This document shows, in pieces, positions 17,967 through 25,677 of a stretch of 64,000 bases of DNA. Numbering within the stretch: the first letter of the stretch is position 1; each line of letters begins with the position of its first letter. Where the stretch lies: assembly GCF_019857205.1 (NCBI RefSeq), contig NZ_JAHWXO010000003.1, positions 62,001 to 126,000 of the forward strand, read 5' to 3'. Source of the stretch: Qipengyuania pacifica (GTDB lineage Bacteria > Pseudomonadota > Alphaproteobacteria > Sphingomonadales > Sphingomonadaceae). Both the position numbers and the translations under genes were made by a program. The notes under the pieces are model-generated. The model searched no databases. It was not told the origin of the DNA and was given only the letters and a program-made list of their open reading frames with translations.

Positions 17967-18722
17967 ATGCTAACGTCCTTTCGCGGCCTAATGGCCGCAT
18001 CGCTCGCTATGGCGAGCATTTCTCTCGCAACGCCGGTCATGGCTCAATCGGAAGATGAAGCTGCGAGCAGTTCGATTACCGCGTCGGCCAATGTTGCGCT
18101 GACGACCGACTACCGGTTCCGCGGCATTTCCCAGTCCGGGGGAGACCCGGCTCTTCAGGGCGGGTTCGATGTCGCCCACGACAGCGGGTTTTATGTCGGA
18201 ACCTGGGCATCTTCGATCAAGGGCGGGCCATCCTATGGCGATCTTGAACTGGACATCTATGCCGGGTGGAGCGGCAATCTGACCGAAGCGGTGAGTGTTG
18301 ATCTGGGGGTCTTGTACTATATCTATCCCACGGAAGATCTCGGCCTTGATACGGACTATTGGGAACCTTACGCGTCGCTCAGCACCACGCTTGGGCCTGC
18401 TGCGGCGACCTTTGGAGTGGCCTACGCGCCCAAGCAGGATTCGCTGAGCGGACAGGACAACCTGTATCTCTACACCGATCTCGGCTTCGGCATTCCGAAC
18501 ACGCCGATCAGCATAAACGGCCATCTTGGATATACCGATGGCGTGCTGGCACCTCCCTTCGTGGCGGGTACTCTGGACGATACGGGCTTCGACTGGTCGC
18601 TTGGCGCGAGCGTGGCGAAAGGCAATTTCGAACTCGGCGTGGCCTATGTGGGCGTGGAGGGTCCTTCGATCGACGGCTATACCGATGATGCTATCGTAGC
18701 GACCCTGTCGGCCAGCTTCTAA
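17967..18722 (+). CDS. TorF family putative porin
   Basis: Outer-membrane beta-barrel of the TorF/TIGR02001 family. The ~251-residue precursor has a signal peptide ending in VMAQ. The conserved start of the mature domain follows (ANVALTTDYRFRGISQSGGDPALQGGFD), then repeated amphipathic strands and the C-terminal Phe (LSASF). The first start codon possible is GTG 17964; ATG 17967 is favoured because CAGGAG lies six bases upstream. The protein is probably an outer-membrane channel; the solute is unknown. It ends at a clear terminator, so it is a single-gene unit. Confidence 0.9.
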   Translation: MLTSFRGLMAASLAMASISLATPVMAQSEDEAASSSITASANVALTTDYRFRGISQSGGDPALQGGFDVAHDSGFYVGTWASSIKGGPSYGDLELDIYAGWSGNLTEAVSVDLGVLYYIYPTEDLGLDTDYWEPYASLSTTLGPAAATFGVAYAPKQDSLSGQDNLYLYTDLGFGIPNTPISINGHLGYTDGVLAPPFVAGTLDDTGFDWSLGASVAKGNFELGVAYVGVEGPSIDGYTDDAIVATLSASF

Positions 18723-18742
18723 CGGGGGCACCAAGGAAGTGC

Positions 18743-18772
18743 GGGGCGCATCGGTTGGTGCGCCCCCTTTTT
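18743..18772 (+). terminator. intrinsic terminator of the TorF gene
   Basis: Stem GGGGCGCA/TGCGCCCC with an 8-base loop followed by CTTTTT, 20 bases after the TorF stop. It also lies just past the SIMPL protein stop on the other strand but lacks a T tract in that direction. Confidence 0.85.
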
Positions 18773-18777
18773 CGCGC

Positions 18778-19530
18778 CTAATCGAGGGCGAAGTCTACAG
18801 TCGTCACGACGCGCACTTTCTTGAACGGCGTGTCGCCCACGCCCCAGCCGCCCGCTTCGCCATCGCGCGCCTCGATTGAAAAATATCCCTGCGTTGCTTT
18901 GCGAATGCCCCCAACATCTGCACCGCTGTCTTGGGCAAACTGTTCGGCAGAAGCGCGAGCATCTTTCGTCGCTTCGGCGACCATCGCGGGCTTGATCGAA
19001 TTGAGGCCCGTGAAGGTGTAACTGATACCCGACCCGTCTTCGAGAACGACCCCGTTACGAACCAGTTCGGCCTGATTTCGCACGGCGCGCTGAGCGCGAT
19101 CGATATCTTCGGTCCGAAGAACGATACGTTGCCGCACGGTGTAAAAGACCGTCCCGTTGTCGGTGTAGTTCGAGACATTTATCCCGGCAGGCGTGAGCGC
19201 TTCTGCAGGAAAACCCATGCGTTCGAAGAATTCGCGCACCGCCACGGCGTCATTGTCGGTGCTTGCCTGCGCACTCTGCAAGTTTGTGGCGGTCGACGCG
19301 AAGGACAAAGTCCATGTTGCCAGGTCCGCGGTCACTTCGCGTTCGGCAAGTCCGCGAACAGTCACTGTACGCTCGGCCGCCTTCATGCGCACGAGCCCAT
19401 CGCCGAGGACGAATCCTCCGATGATCAGACCGGCCGAAATTATGCCGGCGCTCGCAATCCAGCGTTTGAAAGTTGCATCCCCGCGCCTGTGCGTGGCACT
19501 TGGCGCTACCGTTTCGGGTTCGTCGGACAT
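18778..19530 (-). CDS. SIMPL domain (DUF541) protein, membrane anchored
   Basis: A 250-residue protein with an N-terminal cytoplasmic segment, one transmembrane helix (residues ~24-44) and a periplasmic SIMPL/DUF541 domain that begins with the family hallmark TVTVRGLAEREVTADLATWTLSF and continues with the LRTEDIDRAQRAV and A-rich KDARASAEQFAQDSGADVGGI regions. SIMPL proteins form oligomeric periplasmic rings in some bacteria; their role is not well known, with some links to oxidative stress. Its gene converges on the TorF gene and is divergent from the glyoxalase gene. Confidence 0.88.
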   Translation of the reverse strand: MSDEPETVAPSATHRRGDATFKRWIASAGIISAGLIIGGFVLGDGLVRMKAAERTVTVRGLAEREVTADLATWTLSFASTATNLQSAQASTDNDAVAVREFFERMGFPAEALTPAGINVSNYTDNGTVFYTVRQRIVLRTEDIDRAQRAVRNQAELVRNGVVLEDGSGISYTFTGLNSIKPAMVAEATKDARASAEQFAQDSGADVGGIRKATQGYFSIEARDGEAGGWGVGDTPFKKVRVVTTVDFALD

Positions 19531-19619
19531 GATCGCGTTCCTCTCTGGCCAGTCTGGCGGAGCGCAATCTAAAACGTGCTCGGTGAACCGTGCTTTAATA
19601 TAGATGAATGGAGTGCAAA

Positions 19620-20057
19620 TTGACCAAATATCTTCACACGATGATCCGCGTGACCGACCCGGAGGCCACTGTCGCGTTTTTCAAGCTGATCGGGGTGGAA
19701 GAAACGCGCCGTTTCGATAACGAAGCGGGTCGCTTCACGCTCATTTTTCTAGCGGCCCCGGGTCAGGAAGGCGTCGCGGAAGTGGAACTTACCTACAACT
19801 GGCCCCCACAGGACGGCAGCGATCCGGATACCTATTCGGGCGGCCGCAATTTCGGCCATCTCGCCTATCGGGTCGAGAATATTTACGAGACCTGCCAGGC
19901 CATCATGGATGCCGGCCATACCATCAACCGCCCCCCGCGTGACGGGCACATGGCCTTTGTCAGGACGCCCGACGGCATTTCGATCGAGCTGCTGCAGGAG
20001 GGATCTCTCGAGCCATGCGAGCCTTGGGCAAGCATGGAAAATACCGGGAGCTGGTAA
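19620..20057 (+). CDS. gloA: lactoylglutathione lyase (glyoxalase I), VOC superfamily
   Basis: Converts the methylglyoxal-glutathione hemithioacetal to lactoylglutathione; about 145 residues. The fold shows the family start KYLHTMIRVTDPEATVAFF, the metal ligand region (HTMIRV; FGHLAYRVEN; a glutamate in VELTYNW; SIELLQEG) and the usual end. Two starts compete. ATG 19608 has no RBS. TTG 19620 has a GGAG six bases upstream, made by the ATG and next codon, and gives MTKYLHTM, the usual glyoxalase beginning; I chose the TTG. Ends six bases before the convergent nhaA gene. Confidence 0.88.
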   Translation: MTKYLHTMIRVTDPEATVAFFKLIGVEETRRFDNEAGRFTLIFLAAPGQEGVAEVELTYNWPPQDGSDPDTYSGGRNFGHLAYRVENIYETCQAIMDAGHTINRPPRDGHMAFVRTPDGISIELLQEGSLEPCEPWASMENTGSW

Positions 20058-20063
20058 GCCGCG

Positions 20064-21275
20064 TCAGTCGATATATGGGGAGCGCATATCGTCGGGATGC
20101 TGCGCGGACATGCGCAGGATGGTGTAGCCGACTATTGCCGAGATCAGCGAGCCGAGGAGGATGCCGATCTTCGCCTCGTTGATCAGCAATTGCTGGCCGG
20201 TAAAGGCAAGCCCGCTGATGAACAGCGACATGGTGAAGCCGATCCCGCACAGGATGGAAACTCCCCATATTTCGGGCCAGCTGGCCTGATCCGGCCGTGG
20301 CGCGAAGCCGATCTTGTCGGCAACGAAAATCGCCGAGAATATCCCGATCTGCTTGCCGACGAACAGGCCGGCCGCGATCGCAAGCGGGAGCGGGGCGAAG
20401 ACCTGTTCCAGACCCATGCCGGCGAGCGGGACCCCGGCGTTGGCAAAACCGAATACCGGAACGATCAGGTAGGCGCTCCACGGGGCAAGCCCGTGTTCCA
20501 TACGCTCGACCATGGTCTGGTCGTCGGGGCCGACCATGGGAATGCACAGCGCCGCGACGACGCCCGCGATGGTGGCGTGAATCCCCGAATTGAGGACGAA
20601 GTACCACAGGACCAGCGCGAGCAGGATGTACGGCCAATATCGCGCCACGCGCATCTTGTTCAGGACCATCATGGCCACGACTACCGCGCCGGCAGCAGCG
20701 AGCCAGCCGAGTTTGATCTGCGCGGTATAGAACAGCGCAATGACCATCACGGCGCCGATATCGTCGACGATCGCAACGGTCAGGAGGAACAGGCGCAACG
20801 ATGCCGGGCAGCGATTCCCCAGCAGACCCAGTACGCCCATGGCAAAGGCAATGTCCGTCGCCGCCGGAATTGCCCAGCCGCGCATCAGTTCGGCATCGCC
20901 GCCGACCACGCCGACATAGACCAGGGCAGGGACTGCCATGCCCGCAACCGCTGCAAGAATTGGCAGGCGGCGGGATTCTGCGGTCGATAGCTGTCCTTCT
21001 ATCCATTCGCGCTTAACTTCGAGTCCGACGACGAAGAAGAACAGCGCCATGAGCCCGTCGTTGATCCACAAATGCATGTCGTAGAGCTTTGGGATCGGCG
21101 TCCAGGGCAATTCGCCGTAGAAAAGCTGCTCGTATTCGCCTGCAAGCGGCGAGTTGGCCGCCAGCATCGCGGCGATCGCCACGAGGATGAGCAGGATGCC
21201 GGCCGATGCGTCGCTGACGAAAAGCGCGCGAACGGGGGCAAATACGAGGCGGATTCCTGAAGGACGTTGGTTCAT
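20064..21275 (-). CDS. nhaA: Na+/H+ antiporter NhaA
   Basis: Electrogenic exchanger that expels sodium for protons in the inner membrane. The 403-residue protein has about 12 hydrophobic helices. It holds the ion-binding pair in TVAIVDDIGAV, the NhaA signatures WINDGLMALFFFVVGLEVKRE and IPAATDIAFAMG, and the end segment CGIGFTMSLFISGLAF. The open frame reaches 21449, but that part overlaps the divergent glycosyltransferase gene; ATG 21275 (MNQRPSGIR) gives the family length. Presence of NhaA fits a marine or salt-exposed lifestyle, which is only suggestive. Confidence 0.95.
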   Translation of the reverse strand: MNQRPSGIRLVFAPVRALFVSDASAGILLILVAIAAMLAANSPLAGEYEQLFYGELPWTPIPKLYDMHLWINDGLMALFFFVVGLEVKREWIEGQLSTAESRRLPILAAVAGMAVPALVYVGVVGGDAELMRGWAIPAATDIAFAMGVLGLLGNRCPASLRLFLLTVAIVDDIGAVMVIALFYTAQIKLGWLAAAGAVVVAMMVLNKMRVARYWPYILLALVLWYFVLNSGIHATIAGVVAALCIPMVGPDDQTMVERMEHGLAPWSAYLIVPVFGFANAGVPLAGMGLEQVFAPLPLAIAAGLFVGKQIGIFSAIFVADKIGFAPRPDQASWPEIWGVSILCGIGFTMSLFISGLAFTGQQLLINEAKIGILLGSLISAIVGYTILRMSAQHPDDMRSPYID

Positions 21276-21357
21276 CTTGGCGACGCTCTCTCCCGTAAAG
21301 CGTCCCATGTTGCAAGTCTTGAAAGCGGAGGTTAACGAAATAGGCAGGGGGTGCCGT

Positions 21358-22764
21358 ATGGTACTGGGGTCGTTTACTTTCGCGGAATGGTTCGTGCTCG
21401 TGCAGCACGAATTACTGCTGTTCGCGGCAGCATTCTTTGCACTCGGCATGATCGACGAGTTCGCTCTCGACTGTACTTATGTCTGGATGCGTCTCACCGG
21501 ACGTATCGCGACACCTCGCCTGGAAGAAGGCGATCCAGAGACCATTACAAGCCTGGCCGGTCCTGCTGCCGTGTTCATTCCGACCTGGCTTGAAGAAGCC
21601 GTCATTGGCCCTACGCTCGTGCATATGCTGGACGTCTGGCCGCAGCCGGAAGTGACCATCTACGTCGGCTGTTATCGCAACGATCCTTGTACCATGGCGG
21701 CCGTTATCGCCGCGACGCGGGGCGATCCGCGCGTACGGCTGGTAATCCACGGCGAAGATGGACCGACGTCGAAGGCTGACTGTCTCAACCGCTTGTATCG
21801 GGCGCTGGAAGAGGATGAGGCGCGATCGGAACAGAAGGCATCCATGGTCGTGCTGCATGACGCGGAAGACATGGTCGATCCCGCTGCGCTTTCTCTTCTG
21901 GATCAGGCGTTATGGCACGCACAGTTCGTCCAGCTTCCGGTGCTCGCTCTCCCGCAGCATCGTTCGCCGTGGATCGGCTCGCATTATTCGGATGAATTCG
22001 CAGAATCGCATGGCAAGGCTCTGGTTGTCAGGGACGCATTGGGGGCAGCCATCCCAGGTGCCGGTGTCGGCTGCGGGATCGCGCGCAATGCTTTGGCAGC
22101 CTTGGCGGCGCGGGAAGGCGGCAGCCCCTTTGCCCGAGAATCCCTTACCGAAGACTACGAACTCGGTCTCAAGATCGCCCAGGCTGGAGGACGAGGTCGG
22201 TTCATTCGCGTACGCGGCTGCGATGGCCGCTTGATTGCGACGCGGGCATTTTTCCCAACCGGCCGCGACGAATCGGTGCGTCAGAAGACGCGCTGGATGC
22301 ACGGCATCGCCTTGCAGGGATGGGACCGGCTGGGTTGGGACCGGAAGCCGGTCGATCTCTGGATGCAGCTTCGCGACCGGCGCGGACCGCTCGCCGCCAT
22401 ACTTCTGGTGCTAGCCTATTCGCTGCTGGTGTGTGCCGCGATATCCATGATGCTGAGTGAACTGCATATTGTAGCACTTCCTGCCATTTCACCGCTACTT
22501 TCAGCATTGCTCTGGCTCAATCTCTTCGGGGTGGCGATGCGCTTTTTGATGCGTGCCTGCTTCACTGCGCGCGAATATGGCTGGCGTCAGGGATTGATCG
22601 CCATCCCGCGAACTTTCGTATCGAACATCATTGCGATCATGGCTGGGCGGCGCGCTTTGATAGCCTACATCAAGACCCTTCGCGGTGCCCCGGTGATATG
22701 GGACAAAACGGAGCATTGGGATCACCCTGCGCTGCTGAAAACGATCGATAAAGCCGGTGCATAA
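21358..22764 (+). CDS. NfrB-like membrane glycosyltransferase (GT2)
   Basis: A 468-residue inner-membrane glycosyltransferase, most like NfrB (bacteriophage N4 adsorption protein B). It opens with a membrane helix (~13-35). The GT2 domain has IPTWLEEAVIGPTL, the nucleotide-sugar site VVLHDAEDMVDP, an acceptor segment SLTEDYELGLKIAQAGGRG and the processive-type QKTRW near RW-MHGIALQGWDR. Two or three membrane helices follow at ~340-420. E. coli NfrB has an additional C-terminal domain (MshEN-type) that is absent here. The start ATG 21358 has GCAGGGGG upstream. Its stop overlaps the next gene by 8 bases, coupling it to an outer-membrane barrel gene. Likely role: synthesis of an exported polysaccharide. 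Confidence 0.8.
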   Translation: MVLGSFTFAEWFVLVQHELLLFAAAFFALGMIDEFALDCTYVWMRLTGRIATPRLEEGDPETITSLAGPAAVFIPTWLEEAVIGPTLVHMLDVWPQPEVTIYVGCYRNDPCTMAAVIAATRGDPRVRLVIHGEDGPTSKADCLNRLYRALEEDEARSEQKASMVVLHDAEDMVDPAALSLLDQALWHAQFVQLPVLALPQHRSPWIGSHYSDEFAESHGKALVVRDALGAAIPGAGVGCGIARNALAALAAREGGSPFARESLTEDYELGLKIAQAGGRGRFIRVRGCDGRLIATRAFFPTGRDESVRQKTRWMHGIALQGWDRLGWDRKPVDLWMQLRDRRGPLAAILLVLAYSLLVCAAISMMLSELHIVALPAISPLLSALLWLNLFGVAMRFLMRACFTAREYGWRQGLIAIPRTFVSNIIAIMAGRRALIAYIKTLRGAPVIWDKTEHWDHPALLKTIDKAGA

Positions 22765-23878
22765 TCTGATCGCGCAACGTCAGGGACAACCGGTTCTGTT
22801 CCTGTGCCTGCTGACGGCCGGATGGCTTTTACTGCGCGCGGCGACGTGGGAAAATCCGTTGCTGCCACCAGCCATTACGCCTGACCTGGTAATGATGGGG
22901 CTCGACAAGATCGAGAGCGCACCCGGACACACGGATCATCGAACCGGCAATTTCGGTCCGCCGAGTATTCGAGCGGGAAATGATGGCACCGGCGCTCCCC
23001 ACGGGGTTCGTGAAACCGCGCGCTTCAAGCCGATTGGATTTGCCGCACTGGTGCGCAGCGGGAAAGCTGAATCTGGGGCCGGTAGCCTTCATCTTGAGCA
23101 GGCGGTGGCTCCGCGACTTGCAGAATCGCCTGGCGAGTTGGCGGTCGCCAGCACTCGAGACCAATCGCCCGAGTCAACCAATCGAACAGTTTCTTCTGTG
23201 CGAGAGGATACTCGACCGGGGGGCTCGGCGTGGCGGATCGACGCCTGGCTGGTCGTGCGAGAGGGTAGGTCCTTGCCGACGGAAGGCGGATCGCGGCCGG
23301 CCAGTTATGGAGGCAGTCAGGTCGGCGCTGTACTGGCGTATAGTCTCGATCGATCCAGCGCCCGCCGACCGGCGGCATATTTCCGCGCCAACCGGGATCT
23401 CGGCAGCGACGGACAGACGGATACAGCCCTTGGCCTGCGTGTCCGGCCTCTCGCGAAGATACCGATCGATTTTCATGCCGAAGCGCGGGCGACGCATCGA
23501 GATGGATCAACCGAATTGAGGCCTGCAGCCTTTGTGGCGGGGGGATTCGAGCAGGGCAGGCTGCCGATGGAAGCGACGGCGCGAGCTTATGGGCAGGCTG
23601 GCTATGTCGGCGGCGATTTCGCAACCCCGTTCGCAGATGGCGCTCTGGTCGCGGAACGCCGGGCGGTGACTTTCGATTCGGGTGGTCTGTCGCTTGGAGC
23701 GGGGGCCTGGGGCGGCGCCCAGAAAGGGGCGTCCCGGGTCGATGTGGGACCCGCAGTGACCCTCAATCTCTCCGCCGGGGGCGCGCCCGTGCGTCTGGAA
23801 GCAGGCTACCGCGTGCGTGTTGCTGGCAATGCAGCGCCGGGAAATGGTGGCGTGCTGACGCTTTCGACCGGGTTCTGA
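22757..23878 (+). CDS. predicted outer-membrane barrel protein, NfrA C-terminal domain-like
   Basis: A 373-residue protein starting at GTG 22757 inside the last codons of the glycosyltransferase. One hydrophobic segment comes near the N-terminus (LFLCLLTAGWLLLRAA), then a Pro/Ser/Arg-rich linker. The C-terminal half alternates strands of barrel type (GGSQVGAVLAYSLD, DTALGLRVRPLAKIPIDFHAEA, LSLGAGAWGGAQKG) and ends in Phe (LSTGF). This C-terminal half resembles the C-terminal barrel domain of NfrA, while the TPR part of NfrA is missing. With the NfrB-like enzyme it would form a synthesis-and-export pair. The family call is from memory of the domain pattern and needs a profile search. Confidence 0.55.
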   Translation: MHNLIAQRQGQPVLFLCLLTAGWLLLRAATWENPLLPPAITPDLVMMGLDKIESAPGHTDHRTGNFGPPSIRAGNDGTGAPHGVRETARFKPIGFAALVRSGKAESGAGSLHLEQAVAPRLAESPGELAVASTRDQSPESTNRTVSSVREDTRPGGSAWRIDAWLVVREGRSLPTEGGSRPASYGGSQVGAVLAYSLDRSSARRPAAYFRANRDLGSDGQTDTALGLRVRPLAKIPIDFHAEARATHRDGSTELRPAAFVAGGFEQGRLPMEATARAYGQAGYVGGDFATPFADGALVAERRAVTFDSGGLSLGAGAWGGAQKGASRVDVGPAVTLNLSAGGAPVRLEAGYRVRVAGNAAPGNGGVLTLSTGF

Positions 23879-23924
23879 CATAGTCCGGCTTCCAACCGTC
23901 CGCCCGCTGCGATAGGGCGAAGCC

Positions 23925-24830
23925 ATGGATGTCTATCTCCCAATCGCGAACCTGTCCGTAAATGGACTGTGGATCGTCGCGTTGGGAGCTTTGACGGGCA
24001 TTCTTTCCGGATTGTTCGGTGTGGGCGGCGGGTTCCTGACCACTCCGTTGCTAATTTTCTATGGCATCCCACCGACCGTGGCGGCCGCATCGGCATCGAC
24101 GCAGGTCACCGGCGCGAGTGTCACCGGCGTGCTGGCGCACGGCGGTCGCGGCGGTGTCGATTACCGCATGGGGATGGTCATGGTGGCGGGGGGTATCGTC
24201 GGATCCGGATTCGGCGCGCTCCTGTTCCGGTTTCTGCGCTCGATCGGCCAGATCGACGTGGTCATCAGTGCGCTCTACGTCATCCTGCTCGGCACGATCG
24301 GCATGTTGATGGCCCGCGAAGCGGTGCAGACGCTGCGTGGCACCGGCAGTTCGCAGGCGGCTCGAAGGCGGCACCACCCCCTTATCGCGAGCCTGCCCAT
24401 GCGCTGGCGTTTTTACCGTTCAGGCCTCTACATTTCCCCGATCGCGCCACTGGTTGTGGGCGTGGCGGTCGGTGTCCTGACCATGCTGATGGGCGTGGGT
24501 GGCGGGTTCATCCTTGTTCCTGCCATGCTCTATATTCTGGGCATGAGCGCAAATGTCGTCGTCGGCACTTCGCTCTACAATATTCTGTTCGTGACCATGG
24601 CCACAACTCTCATGCACTCTCTGACCACCAAGGCGGTCGATATCGTGCTGGTGTTCCTGCTGCTGGTAGGTTCGGTGACGGGCGCGCAGATCGGCTCTCA
24701 AATCGCGGTCAAGGCAAAGCCCGAGATATTGCGCCTCATCCTCGCTGCGATCGTCCTGCTCGTGGCGTTCCGCATGTTCCTCGGCCTGTTCTATCAGCCG
24801 GACGAAATCTACACGCTGTATCCGTTGTGA
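23925..24830 (+). CDS. TauE/SafE (TSUP) family sulfite/organosulfur exporter
   Basis: A 301-residue inner-membrane transporter with eight or so hydrophobic segments arranged as two related halves. Each half starts with the TSUP glycine-rich motif: GLFGVGGGFLTTPLL in the first and LMGVGGGFILVPAML in the second. The loop between them is basic (SSQAARRRHHP). Known members move sulfite, sulfoacetate or related anions; the substrate here is not determined. The stop codon overlaps the GTG of the next gene (GTGA), a TIGR02186 protein, so the two are translationally coupled. This is a gene pair I have seen in other alphaproteobacteria. Confidence 0.9.
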   Translation: MDVYLPIANLSVNGLWIVALGALTGILSGLFGVGGGFLTTPLLIFYGIPPTVAAASASTQVTGASVTGVLAHGGRGGVDYRMGMVMVAGGIVGSGFGALLFRFLRSIGQIDVVISALYVILLGTIGMLMAREAVQTLRGTGSSQAARRRHHPLIASLPMRWRFYRSGLYISPIAPLVVGVAVGVLTMLMGVGGGFILVPAMLYILGMSANVVVGTSLYNILFVTMATTLMHSLTTKAVDIVLVFLLLVGSVTGAQIGSQIAVKAKPEILRLILAAIVLLVAFRMFLGLFYQPDEIYTLYPL

Positions 24831-25579
24831 GGGCGGTTCTTCTCATTCTCTTCGCTTTTGCGCTGATGGGGCAGCGGGATCCCATCCTCGTGCCCGAAGT
24901 GAGTCAGCATGAAGTGCGCGTACGGCAAGGCTTTACCGGAACCGAGCTGCTGCTTTTCGGCGCGGTGCTCGATCCGCTGGGCAGGGCGGCCGGCAGCGAC
25001 TACGATATCGTAGTCGTTCTCAAGGGCCCGTCCGAACCGGTTCGACTGCGCGAGAAGGAGCGTTTCGTCGGCGTGTGGGTCAATGCGGCGAGCAGCGATT
25101 TCCGCTCTGTCCCGTCCTTCTTCGCCGTCGCCTCTTCGCGCCCTGTATCGGAGATCGTCGATGAGAAGACCGCAGCGATCTACGAGTTCGGAACCGACTA
25201 CATCCAGTTGTCACCGAGCGGCGTGATCGATCCGGAAGAACAGGCGCGCTTCAAGGCCGGGCTTGTCGATCTCAAAACGCGCCAGCAGCTCTACAAGCAG
25301 GATTTCGAAGGCGTTCAGATCAGCGAACAAGTGCTTTACCAGTCGCGCATATCGCTGCCGTCCAGCGTCTCTACCGGCACATATACGGCGGAAACATTCG
25401 CTGTTCGCGATGGGCGGGTCATTGCATCGGCTCAGGCGGAAGTCGAAGTGAAGAAGGTCGGCTTCGAACGGCTCGTAGCGGAATATTCTCAGGAATGGTC
25501 GCTGGCCTACGGCCTGATGGCGGTCGCTCTTGCCGTGGGGATGGGCTGGGCAGCAGGCCGGTTGTTCGCGTTGATGTGA
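24827..25579 (+). CDS. TIGR02186 family membrane-anchored periplasmic protein
   Basis: A 250-residue protein with an N-terminal signal-like segment (VLLILFAFALMG) and a soluble domain starting VPEVSQHEVRVRQGFTGTELLLFG and containing YDIVVVLKGP and FEGVQISEQVLYQSRISLPSSVSTGTYTAETF. One C-terminal membrane helix follows (~residues 225-245). This is the layout of TIGR02186, an alphaproteobacterial family of unknown function. The GTG start at 24827 shares bases with the stop codon of the TauE/SafE gene. The frame is open much further upstream but that part lies within the exporter gene. The coupling suggests it acts as an accessory to the exporter. Confidence 0.8.
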   Translation: MRAVLLILFAFALMGQRDPILVPEVSQHEVRVRQGFTGTELLLFGAVLDPLGRAAGSDYDIVVVLKGPSEPVRLREKERFVGVWVNAASSDFRSVPSFFAVASSRPVSEIVDEKTAAIYEFGTDYIQLSPSGVIDPEEQARFKAGLVDLKTRQQLYKQDFEGVQISEQVLYQSRISLPSSVSTGTYTAETFAVRDGRVIASAQAEVEVKKVGFERLVAEYSQEWSLAYGLMAVALAVGMGWAAGRLFALM

Positions 25580-25677
25580 TCCTTTCCGGCGCGGCGGCGT
25601 TGACCACATCTTAAGCAGTTTCGGGCAGGCGATACGCTGGCGCAAATGGGGCGTCATACGTGGGGCACAGCTGACCG

